17,628 nt of DNA, taken from NCBI GenBank assembly GCA_019116185.1, contig DXCD01000251.1:1-17628 (forward strand), given 5' to 3'. Position 1 is the stretch's first letter. Every line of letters begins with the position of its first letter. This document shows, in pieces, positions 1 through 7,538 of the stretch. The stretch comes from Candidatus Mediterraneibacter stercorigallinarum (GTDB taxonomy: Bacteria; Bacillota; Clostridia; Lachnospirales; Lachnospiraceae). The notes under the pieces are model-generated. The model had not been told where the DNA came from. It did no database searches and saw nothing but the letters and a program-made list of their open reading frames with translations. The translations under genes were made by a program, and so were the position numbers.

Positions 1-915
1 GACACAATGACAGTCAAAGTTCTGAAAGTAAATGACGGTGAAGGACAGGTTCTTCTTACATATAAGAGACTGGCTGCCGAGAAAGGAAATGAAAGACTGC
101 GCGAGGCTTATGAGAACAAAGAAGTTCTTAAGGCAACTGTCACACAGATTCTTGGCGGCGGTATCTGCGCAACAGTCGATGAGGTGAGAGTATTCATCCC
201 GGCAAGCCTTGTGTCCGATTCTTATGAGAAGGATCTCGGAAAGTATGAGGGACAGGAGATTGAGTTCGTGATCAGCGAGTTCAATCCGAGAAGAAACCGC
301 GTGATCGGTGACAGAAGACAGCTTCTTGTAGCGGAGCGCGCAGAGAAGCAGAAAGAGCTTTTTGCAAGACTTCAGATCGGCGACAGGATCGAAGGTACTG
401 TTAAGAATGTAACTGATTTCGGTGCGTTTGTAGATCTTGGCGGTGTTGACGGGCTGCTTCACATCTCTGAGATGTCTTGGGGAAGAGTTGACAATCCGAA
501 GAAGGTATTCCACGTAGGAGATACACTGACAGTTCTTGTAAAGGATATCCATGACACAAAGATCGCGCTCAGCCTGAAGTTCCCGGAGACAAATCCGTGG
601 GCAAATGCAGCGGAAGATTTTGCTGTTGGAAAGGTTATTACAGGCAAGGTTGCACGTATGACAGACTTTGGTGCGTTTGTTGAGCTTGCGCCTGGCGTTG
701 ATGCGCTGCTTCATGTATCTCAGATTTCAAGAGAGCATGTGGACAAACCGTCTGACGTACTTTCAATCGGTCAGGAGATCACAGCGAAGATCGTGGATCT
801 CAACGAGGCAGAGAAGAAGATCAGCCTGAGCATGAAAGCTCTTCAGTCTGAGCAGGCAGAAGAAGCAGAGTCTGTTGACTATGCAGAAGAAGCAGAGAGT
901 GCTGAGGAAGAATAA
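1..915 (+). CDS. rpsA: S1 RNA-binding domain protein, C-terminal part (ribosomal protein S1 type), 5' truncated by the window edge
   Basis: The reading frame is open from base 1, so the ATG at base 7 is probably internal. The first ~30 residues read as the end of an S1/OB domain, ending near residues 16-21 in LLTYKR. A degenerate S1 repeat follows (about residues 41-105). Two well-conserved repeats come next (about 122-193 and 207-276), each with the S1 signature G-x-V-x5-DFGAFV-x-L followed by a GLLH or ALLH-[IV]S core. The tail is acidic (EAEES type) and stops at TAA 913-915. Proteins of this kind bind mRNA; S1 helps load structured mRNAs on the 30S subunit. In many Clostridia the S1 repeats are fused behind IspH, the last enzyme of the MEP isoprenoid pathway. 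The unseen N-terminus decides whether this is such a fusion. The S1 assignment is firm; the exact gene name is inference. Confidence 0.85.
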   Translation, partial: DTMTVKVLKVNDGEGQVLLTYKRLAAEKGNERLREAYENKEVLKATVTQILGGGICATVDEVRVFIPASLVSDSYEKDLGKYEGQEIEFVISEFNPRRNRVIGDRRQLLVAERAEKQKELFARLQIGDRIEGTVKNVTDFGAFVDLGGVDGLLHISEMSWGRVDNPKKVFHVGDTLTVLVKDIHDTKIALSLKFPETNPWANAAEDFAVGKVITGKVARMTDFGAFVELAPGVDALLHVSQISREHVDKPSDVLSIGQEITAKIVDLNEAEKKISLSMKALQSEQAEEAESVDYAEEAESAEEE

Positions 916-943
916 TAGGTTAAATAATATTAAGCGAAAAGCA

Positions 944-975
944 TGGGGCGATATAGTCTGTATCGCCTCATTTTT
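944..975 (+). terminator. Rho-independent terminator of the S1-domain gene
   Basis: A 10-bp stem (944-953 with 961-970, one G-T pair) encloses a 7-nt loop and is followed directly by TTTTT at 971-975. It lies 28 nt after the S1 stop codon and separates that gene from rnf. Confidence 0.88.
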
Positions 976-1032
976 ATGTTAAAAAATCAACAAGCTGTAT
1001 TTATAAATATGCAATTTTTGTCGTTGAATCGC

Positions 1033-1061
1033 TGGATTTTAATGATTCAGTTTAATATAAT
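1033..1061 (+). promoter_or_regulatory. Candidate sigma-A promoter of the rnf operon
   Basis: A perfect TATAAT at 1056-1061 lies 17 nt after a weak -35, TGGATT (1033-1038). The surrounding sequence is strongly AT-rich. It would give a leader of roughly 70 nt before rnfC. I saw no riboswitch-like fold in the 916-1140 gap, which otherwise holds only the S1 terminator. The -10 is convincing; the -35 is poor. Confidence 0.55.
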
Positions 1062-1140
1062 GTTTATTAAAGTAAAAAAGAGTGATGTAACAGCTTTGTG
1101 CCTTGCATAAGAAAACAAAAAAGAGAAAGGAAGAAGGAGA

Positions 1141-2460
1141 ATGGGATTTCTGACATTTAAAGGCGGGATACATCCGGATGATGGAAAGCGTTTTTCAAAA
1201 GATCAGCCGATCCAGACGCTAATGCCCAAAGGGGATCTGGCTTATCCTCTGTCACAGCATATCGGCGCTCCTGCTAATCCTCTGGTCAAAAAGGGGGATC
1301 ATGTCCTGAAGGGGCAGATGATCGCTGCTGCGGGCGGATTTGTATCAGCCCCGGTGCATGCGTCGGTTTCCGGTACGGTCAAAGGGCTGGAACAGCGATT
1401 CAGCCCGGCAGGAACCAAGGTCGAATGTATTGTGATCGAAAATGACGGCGAATACCAGGAAGCAGAATATGAGCCTGCGAAACCGCTGGAAGAGATGAGC
1501 CGGGAGGAACTACTGGAGAAGATCGGGAATGCCGGCATTGTCGGTATGGGAGGAGCCGGGTTCCCTACAAGGGTCAAACTCTCCCCAAAGGAACCGGAAA
1601 AGATCGATTATATCATTGCTAACTGTGCGGAGTGCGAACCGTATATTACAGCCGATTACCGCAGGATGCTGGAGAATACAGAAGAACTGGTGAGCGGCAT
1701 GCGTGTTGTTCTGTCGCTGTTTCCGAATGCAGAAGGCATTTTTGCAGTGGAAGATAACAAGAAGGACTGTATCGAGAAGCTTAAGGCCGCGGTTGAAAGC
1801 GAGTCCCGTATGCGTGTGGAGACGCTTGTAACGAAGTATCCGCAGGGTGCGGAGCGCCAGCTGATCTATGCGGTGACAAAGCGCGCGATCAACTCTTCCA
1901 TGCTTCCGGCAGACGCGGGATGTATCGTTGACAATGTGGAAACCCTGATCGGAATACACTATGCGGTTATTAAGGGGAGACCATTAACAGAGCGAGTTGT
2001 AACGGTAAGCGGCGACGATATTGCCGCGCCGGGCAATTTTAGGGTGCCTCTTGGAATCAGCCATCAGGAGCTGATCGACGCGGCGGGTGGTTTTGTCCTC
2101 CAGCCTCAGAAGCTGATCTCCGGAGGACCCATGATGGGATTTGCCATGGTGACAGCGGACGCTCCGGTGACAAAGACATCTTCATCGATACTTGCATTCA
2201 AGGAAGACGTAGTCGCAAAGAGCCCGGAAACAGCATGCATCAACTGTGCCAGATGTGTGGATGTCTGTCCGAGCAGGATCATCCCGTCCAGGCTGGCGGA
2301 TCTTGCACTGCGGCATGACGAAGACGGATTTGTCGCTATGAACGGCCTGGAATGTGTGGAATGCGGTTCCTGCAGCTATGTCTGTCCTGCAAAAAGACCA
2401 CTGAAGCAGGCGATTGGATCCATGCGTAAGACCGCGCTTGCGAATAAGAGAAAAAAGTGA
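1141..2460 (+). CDS. rnfC: Rnf complex subunit RnfC (NADH-binding, FMN and two 4Fe-4S)
   Basis: RnfC is the peripheral cytoplasmic subunit of the Na+/H+-pumping ferredoxin:NAD+ oxidoreductase and holds the NAD(H) site. The 439-residue protein has an N-terminal barrel/hybrid region and then a glycine-rich GMGGAGFPT motif (about residues 135-143), as in NuoF-type NADH/FMN folds. A conserved ANCAECEPYITAD segment follows. Near the C-terminus two ferredoxin motifs are seen: C366-x2-C369-x2-C372-x3-C376-P and C405-x2-C408-x2-C411-x3-C415-P, ligands for two 4Fe-4S clusters. The length is that of the short clostridial form; the Ala/Lys-rich C-terminal extension of proteobacterial RnfC is absent. AGGAAG at 1128-1133 sits 7 nt before the ATG. 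It is the first gene of the rnf operon, followed 16 nt later by rnfD. Confidence 0.96.
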   Translation: MGFLTFKGGIHPDDGKRFSKDQPIQTLMPKGDLAYPLSQHIGAPANPLVKKGDHVLKGQMIAAAGGFVSAPVHASVSGTVKGLEQRFSPAGTKVECIVIENDGEYQEAEYEPAKPLEEMSREELLEKIGNAGIVGMGGAGFPTRVKLSPKEPEKIDYIIANCAECEPYITADYRRMLENTEELVSGMRVVLSLFPNAEGIFAVEDNKKDCIEKLKAAVESESRMRVETLVTKYPQGAERQLIYAVTKRAINSSMLPADAGCIVDNVETLIGIHYAVIKGRPLTERVVTVSGDDIAAPGNFRVPLGISHQELIDAAGGFVLQPQKLISGGPMMGFAMVTADAPVTKTSSSILAFKEDVVAKSPETACINCARCVDVCPSRIIPSRLADLALRHDEDGFVAMNGLECVECGSCSYVCPAKRPLKQAIGSMRKTALANKRKK

Positions 2461-2463
2461 GAG

Positions 2464-2468
2464 AGGAG
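2464..2468 (+). promoter_or_regulatory. Ribosome binding site that sets a TTG start for rnfD
   Basis: AGGAG ends 8 nt before TTG at 2477. The in-frame ATG at 2414 lies inside rnfC, has no such site, and would add 21 residues foreign to the family. Confidence 0.8.
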
Positions 2469-2476
2469 ACAGAGAA

Positions 2477-3409
2477 TTGAACGAGTATTATAATGTATCA
2501 TCCTCGCCGCATATCCGCGACCGGGTTAAAAGCAGCAATATCATGCTCATGGTCCTGATCGCCCTGCTTCCGGCGACTCTGTTCGGAATCTGGAATTTCC
2601 GCCATGAGAATGCGTGGATACTGGTCGTTGTCACAACGGCTGCCGCGGTCTTATCAGAATACATATATGAAAAATTAATGCACAAGCCGATTACGATCAA
2701 TGATTTCAGCGCGGCTGTCACAGGGGTTTTGCTCGCGCTTAACCTGCCGCCCACACTGCCGTGGTGGATGGGCGTTCTGGGTGCAGTGTTTGCCATTGTT
2801 GTCGTAAAGCAGCTTTTCGGCGGACTGGGCCAGAACTTTATGAACCCGGCGCTGGCTGCACGTTGTTTCCTGCTGATCTGCTTTGCCGGACGGATGACTT
2901 ATTTCGTCTATGACGGCGTGACAGGACCAACGCCGCTGGCAGAACTGAAGGCAGGCGAGACCGTAAATACAATGAATATGCTGGTGGGCAATATCCGCGG
3001 CACGATCGGGGAGACTTCGGTGATCGCGATCATGATCGGAGCGATGTTCCTTATTCTTATGGGCGTGATCGACCTTCGGATTCCCGGATCATATCTTATC
3101 TCTTTTGTTGTATTCATCGTGATCTTCGGAGGACATGGATTTGACCCGCAGTATATCACCGCTCATCTGTGCGGAGGCGGTCTGATGCTCGGCGCATGGT
3201 TTATGGCGACGGATTATGTCACGTCCCCCATAACCAGCAGCGGCAAGATCATTTATGGGATCTGCATGGGGCTTCTGACGGGATTGTTCCGTCTTTTCGG
3301 AGGCTCTGCGGAAGGCGTCTCTTATGCGATCATCATCAGTAACCTTCTTGTACCGCTGATCGAGAAAATAACTCTTCCGAAGCCTTTCGGGAAAGGAGGG
3401 GAGAGATAG
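2477..3409 (+). CDS. rnfD: Rnf complex membrane subunit RnfD (covalent FMN)
   Basis: RnfD is an integral membrane subunit, related to NqrB, that carries covalently bound FMN on the electron path from RnfC/RnfB to the pump. I start it at TTG 2477, giving 310 residues beginning M-N-E-Y-Y and then VSSSPHIRD, the usual RnfD N-terminus. Several hydrophobic segments follow, with the family stretch FGGLGQNFMNPALAARCFLL in the middle. The expected flavinylation site lies at residues 146-154, but reads DGVTGPTPL. The acceptor would be T152, and the usual S/T-G-A-T is here T-G-P-T. Downstream are HLCGGGLMLGAWFMATDY and PITSSGK, also typical. The stop (TAG 3407-3409) abuts the rnfG ATG, so the two are likely translationally coupled. 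Confidence 0.94.
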   Translation: MNEYYNVSSSPHIRDRVKSSNIMLMVLIALLPATLFGIWNFRHENAWILVVVTTAAAVLSEYIYEKLMHKPITINDFSAAVTGVLLALNLPPTLPWWMGVLGAVFAIVVVKQLFGGLGQNFMNPALAARCFLLICFAGRMTYFVYDGVTGPTPLAELKAGETVNTMNMLVGNIRGTIGETSVIAIMIGAMFLILMGVIDLRIPGSYLISFVVFIVIFGGHGFDPQYITAHLCGGGLMLGAWFMATDYVTSPITSSGKIIYGICMGLLTGLFRLFGGSAEGVSYAIIISNLLVPLIEKITLPKPFGKGGER

Positions 3410-4024
3410 ATGAATAAGATTATCAAGAACACGCTGATCCTGACAGTAATTACAGTCGTATCCGGGCTTATGCTGGGGATTGTGTACGATATCACTAAGG
3501 AACCCATTGCTGCTGCCCAGGAAAATGCAAAACAGGAAGCATTCAGAGCGGTCCTGCCCGATGCCTCTTCTTTCGAGGAGTATGAAGATTTTGACGCTGA
3601 CAGCGCGGCAGCTCTTTTGAAGCAGAACGGATATGAAGCAGCCGATATCACTGAAGTTGTGGCAGGGCAGGACGAAAGCGGAAGCGCAGCAGGATATGTC
3701 ATCAATGTCACCTCCCACGAGGGATATGCAGGTGATATCCAGATTTCTGTAGGAATCGCTTCAGACGGGACTGTGAAAGGAATCGAAATGCTCTCTATCA
3801 GCGAGACGGCAGGTCTTGGAATGAAAGCAGATGAAGATGAATTTAAAGACCAGTTCAAAGACAAGAATGTAGAACAGTTTTTTTATACAAAAACCGGGGA
3901 AAGCGGAGATAACATGATCGATGCGATCAGCGGCGCCACGATCACGACCAATGCTGTTACGAACGCCGTGGACTCTGCGCTTGTCTATTTCCAGAATGAG
4001 TTAGGAGGCGAGGGGAATGAATAA
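3410..4024 (+). CDS. rnfG: Rnf complex subunit RnfG (extracytoplasmic covalent flavoprotein)
   Basis: RnfG is anchored by one N-terminal membrane helix (about residues 6-27) and has an FMN-binding domain on the outer face of the membrane. The 204-residue protein has the flavinylation motif D171-A-I-S-G-A-T-I-T-T. By analogy with RnfG and NqrC, the acceptor is the threonine of SGAT (T177). The preceding segment with GYAGDIQISVGI and ETAGLGMKAD is characteristic of the FMN-binding domain (NqrC/RnfG family). The FMN would be attached by the ApbE protein encoded at 6351-7367. It starts directly after the rnfD stop with an AAAGGAGGGGA ribosome site and overlaps rnfE by 8 nt. Confidence 0.95.
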   Translation: MNKIIKNTLILTVITVVSGLMLGIVYDITKEPIAAAQENAKQEAFRAVLPDASSFEEYEDFDADSAAALLKQNGYEAADITEVVAGQDESGSAAGYVINVTSHEGYAGDIQISVGIASDGTVKGIEMLSISETAGLGMKADEDEFKDQFKDKNVEQFFYTKTGESGDNMIDAISGATITTNAVTNAVDSALVYFQNELGGEGNE

Positions 4025-4823
4025 ATGCATGGAACGTATTTATAACGGACTTGTGAAGGAAAACCCGACGTTTGTGCTCATGCTCGGAATGTGTCCTACA
4101 TTGGCAGTCACTACGTCAGCCATCAACGGTATTGGAATGGGGCTGTCCACCACAGCGGTTTTGGTCATGTCAAACATGCTCATTTCCATGCTCCGGAAGA
4201 TCATACCGGATTCGGTGCGTATGCCGGCTTTTATTGTAGTGGTGGCATCTTTCGTAACCATCGTTGACTTCCTGCTTGAAGGATTCGTGCCGAGCTTGTA
4301 TGACGCGCTGGGACTTTATATCCCGCTGATCGTTGTCAACTGTATTATCCTCGGAAGAGCGGAGAGTTATGCCTCGAAGAATCCGGTGCTGCCGTCTATA
4401 TTTGACGGGATCGGCATGGGGCTTGGATTTACGGTGGGCCTGACATGTATCGGTATTGTCAGAGAACTGATCGGTGCAGGACAGATCTTCGGGATGCAGG
4501 TCATGCCGGATTCTTATGAGCCTTTGACCATTTTCATCCTTGCTCCGGGAGCGTTCTTTGTTCTTGCCTGTCTTGTGGCGCTCCAGAACAAGATTAAGAA
4601 CAATTATGCGAAGAAGGGGAAAGCAGTTCCTCAGGCAGCCGGGTGCGGCGAGGGATGCGCGGCCTGTGCAAGCAGAGGGATCTGCGGCGGGCATATGGTT
4701 TCAAATGCCCGGGAAGCGCGGCTGAATACAGCTGAGTCAGGCAGCTCCGCGGCGGATCAGCCGAAGAATGCCGGGGCGCAGGATAATGGCGCAGAGAATA
4801 AAAAAGAAGAGGAGGGGGCATAA
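4017..4823 (+). CDS. rnfE: Rnf complex membrane subunit RnfE with a cysteine-rich C-terminal tail
   Basis: RnfE is one of the paired, inverted membrane subunits (NqrD/RnfE type) forming the centre of the pump. Of 268 residues, the first ~200 are hydrophobic, with about six membrane helices. Cys26 (LGMCPTLAV) and Cys109 (VVNCIILGR) fall where RnfA and RnfE cysteines are known to hold an intramembrane iron-sulfur cluster. From about residue 198 the protein departs from the usual 200-230-residue length. A Lys-rich stretch is followed by a cluster C-x3-C-x2-C-x5-C-G-G-H, and then a polar Ala/Asn/Glu-rich tail ending in EEEGA. The tail is part of the same frame, with normal codon use. The start overlaps the end of rnfG, and the stop abuts the rnfA ATG. 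Confidence 0.95.
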   Translation: MNKCMERIYNGLVKENPTFVLMLGMCPTLAVTTSAINGIGMGLSTTAVLVMSNMLISMLRKIIPDSVRMPAFIVVVASFVTIVDFLLEGFVPSLYDALGLYIPLIVVNCIILGRAESYASKNPVLPSIFDGIGMGLGFTVGLTCIGIVRELIGAGQIFGMQVMPDSYEPLTIFILAPGAFFVLACLVALQNKIKNNYAKKGKAVPQAAGCGEGCAACASRGICGGHMVSNAREARLNTAESGSSAADQPKNAGAQDNGAENKKEEEGA

Positions 4824-5414
4824 ATGCAGGAATTATTATTGATCGCAGTTGGTTCTGCTTTTGTAAATAACGTCGTATTAAGCCAGTTCCTCGGAATCTG
4901 CCCTTTCCTGGGTGTCTCTAAGAATGTGAAGACAGCCGCGGGCATGGGCGGCGCGGTGGTGTTTGTCATCACGATCGCTTCCTTTGTGACAGGGCTGATC
5001 TACAAATTCATTCTCGGCAGCCCCAATATCATGGGAGGCGAGCTGGAGTATCTGAATACGATCGTATTCATCCTTGTGATCGCTGCGCTTGTTCAGTTCG
5101 TTGAGATGTTTTTGAAGAAAGCTATGCCCCCGCTCTACAATGCGCTGGGCGTATATCTTCCGCTGATCACGACTAACTGCGCTGTGCTCGGCGTGGCGCT
5201 GACGAATGTTCAGGAAGGATATGACATCCTGACAGGAGTGGTGAACGGATTTGCCACGGCTGCGGGCTTCCTTGTCTCTATCGTGCTCATGGCAGGGATC
5301 CGTGAAAAGACAGAGCATAATGACGTACCGGAATCCTTCCGCGGCACGCCGATCGTGCTGGTGACAGCAGGTCTCATGGCGATCGCGTTCTTCGGATTTT
5401 CCGGATTGATATAG
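4824..5414 (+). CDS. rnfA: Rnf complex membrane subunit RnfA
   Basis: RnfA is the second of the homologous inverted membrane subunits, packed against RnfE. It has 196 residues and about six transmembrane helices. The N-terminal family block LSQFLGICPFLGVSKN carries Cys26. A second block, PLITTNCAVLGVAL, carries Cys119. Together with the RnfE pair these fit the known intramembrane Fe-S site. The C-terminal region includes IREKTEHNDVPESFRGTPI, typical for clostridial RnfA. It begins right after the rnfE stop (TAA 4821-4823), using the GGAGG at the end of rnfE as its ribosome site. rnfB follows after an 11-nt gap. Confidence 0.96.
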   Translation: MQELLLIAVGSAFVNNVVLSQFLGICPFLGVSKNVKTAAGMGGAVVFVITIASFVTGLIYKFILGSPNIMGGELEYLNTIVFILVIAALVQFVEMFLKKAMPPLYNALGVYLPLITTNCAVLGVALTNVQEGYDILTGVVNGFATAAGFLVSIVLMAGIREKTEHNDVPESFRGTPIVLVTAGLMAIAFFGFSGLI

Positions 5415-5418
5415 GAGG
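5413..5418 (+). promoter_or_regulatory. Ribosome binding site that sets the rnfB ATG
   Basis: AGGAGG lies 7 nt before ATG 5426 but only 1 nt before the in-frame GTG at 5420, so the ATG is preferred. Confidence 0.8.
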
Positions 5419-5425
5419 CGTGAGT

Positions 5426-6226
5426 ATGAGTGTGACAGGAATTATCTTAGCCGCGGTCATTGTCGGCGGCACAGGTTTGTTTATCGGCGTCTTCCTTGGG
5501 ATTTCAGGCAGGAAGTTTGCCGTGGATACAGATGAAAGGGAAGAAGCGATTCTGGAAGTCCTTCCCGGGAACAACTGCGGCGGATGCGGATACGCCGGAT
5601 GTTCCGGGCTTGCGGCAGCAATCGTAAAAGGAGAGGCAGAAGTAGGAGGCTGTCCTGTGGGCGGCGCTCCGGTTGCGGAGAAGATCGGAGCGATCATGGG
5701 AGTGGATGCTTCTGCCCGGGAGCGCATGACGGCCTTTGTCAAATGCGGCGGAAACTGCGAGAAAGCAAAGACAGAATATGAATATTATGGTATTAAAGAC
5801 TGTATCATGGCAAGCCAGATGCAGGACGGCGGGGCAAAGGGCTGCGCGTACGGATGCCTGGGATATGGTTCCTGCGTGGAAGCCTGTCCCTTTGATGCGA
5901 TCCATATCGTGGACGGCATTGCCGTAGTAGATAAAGAAGCGTGCAAAGCATGTGGAAAATGTGTTGCCGCCTGTCCGAAGCACCTGATCGAGCTGATCCC
6001 TTACAAGCAGAAAACATTTGTGCAGTGTAACTCGAATGAAAAGGGCAAGGCGCTCATGGATGTATGCCAGGTGGGATGTATCGGATGCCGCCTGTGCGAG
6101 AGAAACTGTGAGGCAGGCGCGATTACAGTCAACAATTTCCTGGCGCATATTGACGCGGAAAAGTGTACGAACTGCGGCATGTGTGCAGAGAAATGTCCGA
6201 GAAAGATCATAAAGTGCATGAGCTAA
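5426..6226 (+). CDS. rnfB: Rnf complex ferredoxin-accepting subunit RnfB
   Basis: RnfB receives electrons from reduced ferredoxin and passes them into the complex. The protein has 266 residues from ATG 5426. An N-terminal membrane helix (about 4-25) is followed by the RnfB Fe-S domain with C51-x2-C54-x4-C59 and C76. Next is a CGGNC segment, then ferredoxin-type motifs: C-x3-C-x5-C-x3-C-P, C-x2-C-x2-C-x3-C-P, C-x3-C-x2-C-x2-C-x3-C, and a final C-x2-C-x2-C-x3-C-P. That makes about four ferredoxin-type clusters besides the first, matching the extended RnfB of Clostridia rather than the shorter proteobacterial form. It is the last rnf gene; a strong terminator lies 65 nt downstream. Confidence 0.95.
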   Translation: MSVTGIILAAVIVGGTGLFIGVFLGISGRKFAVDTDEREEAILEVLPGNNCGGCGYAGCSGLAAAIVKGEAEVGGCPVGGAPVAEKIGAIMGVDASARERMTAFVKCGGNCEKAKTEYEYYGIKDCIMASQMQDGGAKGCAYGCLGYGSCVEACPFDAIHIVDGIAVVDKEACKACGKCVAACPKHLIELIPYKQKTFVQCNSNEKGKALMDVCQVGCIGCRLCERNCEAGAITVNNFLAHIDAEKCTNCGMCAEKCPRKIIKCMS

Positions 6227-6291
6227 GCTTAATGAAGAAGTGATCCGGCGGTATTTGAAATTATTGCGAAATAAACGTGATATAAAAATAG

Positions 6292-6335
6292 AAACTCTGT
6301 GCAGACGGGCAAGACCATTTGCACAGAGTTTTTTT
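6292..6335 (+). terminator. Rho-independent terminator of the rnf operon, probably bidirectional
   Basis: A perfect 12-bp stem (6292-6303 with 6320-6331) has a 16-nt loop. The + strand run of T covers 6329-6335. Seen from the minus strand, the stem is followed by a weaker T-rich stretch, so it may also end apbE transcription arriving from the other side. The rest of 6227-6350 shows no gene. Confidence 0.9.
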
Positions 6336-6350
6336 CCAATCTCCCGGGAA

Positions 6351-7367
6351 TCATAATTCAGTAAAAGGAAGGCTGTCGCTGCTCATATGCAGTTCTCCGT
6401 CTTTTGTGACAAAGACTGCTTCCACGCCGTCCAAGCTCTGAATCAGATCCATTCCATCTTCCAGCCCCAGCACATAGCATGTGGTGCTCAAAGCATCCCC
6501 GTCTACGGACCGGTCGGAGATAATTGTCACCTGGTCCAGATCATTCTGCACCGGATACCCGGTATCAGGATCAAGGATATGATGGTAGGTTACACCGTCC
6601 TTTTCAAAATATCTCTCATAATCTCCTGAAGAGACGACAGAACTGTCTGATACAGCCAAAGAGCCCAGTACGGTTCCATCTTCAGTGAAAGGCTTCTGTA
6701 TACCGATACGGAAGTCTGTGCCGTCATAGCGTCCGCCCAGAGCGAGCACATTCCCGCCCAGGTTGATCATAGCATGCCGGATGCCTTCACTTTCCAGATA
6801 ATCCTTCAGCCGGTCAGCAATATATCCTTTTGCGATTCCTCCCAGATCGATCTTTGCCTGAGGATCAGTGAGGGTGACTGTATTTCCTTCCATTTCTATA
6901 CAACGGTAGTCAATATGGCTGACCGCTTCTTTTAATGCCCCGGGATCAGGAAGTGTTCCTTCATCGTTATCTTTGAAATTCCACAGATCAGAGGCGGCTG
7001 CGATTGTAATGTCAAATTCCCCGCCGGAAAGCTCCCCGTACCGGATCCCGAGCCGGAGAAGCCTGGCAGTCTCATCAGATACAGTCACAGGGGCGCCCTG
7101 CGCATGGTTAATCTCGGAGATTTCACTTGTCTCAATGGAAGGGCTTAAAAGCTCTTCATAATATACACAGATCTCTTTACATTGGTCCAGCACATCCCGG
7201 CTGGCGCCCCATGCTTCTATCTGGACCACTGTATCAAAATAAGTTCCCGTCATTTTCAGCGATTCTGACTCAAGAGGCGCGCTGCAGCCGCCGGATGTTA
7301 TGGAGATAAATGAAAATATGAGTAAAAATATGATAAATCCTGAACGAAATCTGATTCTGTGCTTCAT
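6351..7367 (-). CDS. apbE: Lipoprotein FAD:protein FMN transferase (ApbE family)
   Basis: ApbE enzymes transfer FMN from FAD to a threonine of target flavoproteins, with Mg2+, on the outer face of the membrane. The 338-residue protein begins with a signal peptide (basic start, hydrophobic residues 11-23) and a lipobox ending S25-G-G-C28, so it should be a membrane-anchored lipoprotein. Family blocks in order: TGTYFDTVVQIEAWG, SGGEFDITIAAASDLWNF, KIDLGGIAKGYIADRL, MINLGGNVLALGG, YHHILDPDTGYPV and VDGDALSTTCYVLG, the last including the metal-binding Asp and Ser/Thr. The obvious clients are RnfG and RnfD, encoded convergently next door. The ribosome site (AAAGGAGG, plus-strand 7382-7389) is 14 nt from the ATG, longer than usual, but no closer in-frame start exists. 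Confidence 0.94.
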   Translation of the reverse strand: MKHRIRFRSGFIIFLLIFSFISITSGGCSAPLESESLKMTGTYFDTVVQIEAWGASRDVLDQCKEICVYYEELLSPSIETSEISEINHAQGAPVTVSDETARLLRLGIRYGELSGGEFDITIAAASDLWNFKDNDEGTLPDPGALKEAVSHIDYRCIEMEGNTVTLTDPQAKIDLGGIAKGYIADRLKDYLESEGIRHAMINLGGNVLALGGRYDGTDFRIGIQKPFTEDGTVLGSLAVSDSSVVSSGDYERYFEKDGVTYHHILDPDTGYPVQNDLDQVTIISDRSVDGDALSTTCYVLGLEDGMDLIQSLDGVEAVFVTKDGELHMSSDSLPFTEL

Positions 7368-7424
7368 CTGTGCTGCGCTGTCCTCCTTTCTGCCGTCCCG
7401 GAACCGTGTCGGAATCCTGACGCT

Positions 7425-7453
7425 ATTATAATCGTTTTTCTTTCACAGCACAA
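7425..7453 (-). promoter_or_regulatory. Candidate promoter of apbE (leftward)
   Basis: On the minus strand TTGTGC (7453-7448), 17 nt, then a perfect TATAAT (7430-7425). Its -35 contains a GCACAA box that recurs in the rightward promoter. Confidence 0.7.
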
Positions 7454-7489
7454 CCACAATACCCGAACATACAATCGAACATGTGGTTG
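7451..7489. repeat. Inverted repeat between the divergent promoters
   Basis: CAACCACA (7451-7458) and TGTGGTTG (7482-7489) form a perfect 8-bp dyad spaced by 23 nt. The left arm overlaps the apbE -35 and the right arm overlaps the rightward -35. This placement suits an operator able to affect both directions, or a DNA loop. No regulator is identified. Confidence 0.6.
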
Positions 7490-7515
7490 CACAATAAAAA
7501 GCGTTGTGCTATGAT
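7487..7515 (+). promoter_or_regulatory. Candidate promoter for the NusG-II / Gx-transporter pair
   Basis: TTGCAC (7487-7492), a 17-nt spacer, then TATGAT (7510-7515), 23 nt before the ATG of the next gene. The spacer holds a second dyad, GCACAA (7489-7494) with TTGTGC (7504-7509), separated by 9 nt. Confidence 0.7.
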
Positions 7516-7538
7516 ATTGAAGATGAAGAGGTACAAGT

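Noticed and set aside
1510..1959. Long minus-strand open frames across rnfC and other genes
   Set aside because: They mirror well-supported genes on the opposite strand and lack ribosome sites and recognisable domains.
2414..2476. N-terminal extension of rnfD from the ATG inside rnfC
   Set aside because: The extra 21 residues are unlike RnfD and overlap RnfC; a good ribosome site points to TTG 2477.
6255..6335. Possible small RNA between rnfB and apbE, with promoter-like TTGAAA and TATAAA before the terminator
   Set aside because: The spacing of 20 nt is too long for a good promoter. The hairpin is explained as the rnf terminator.
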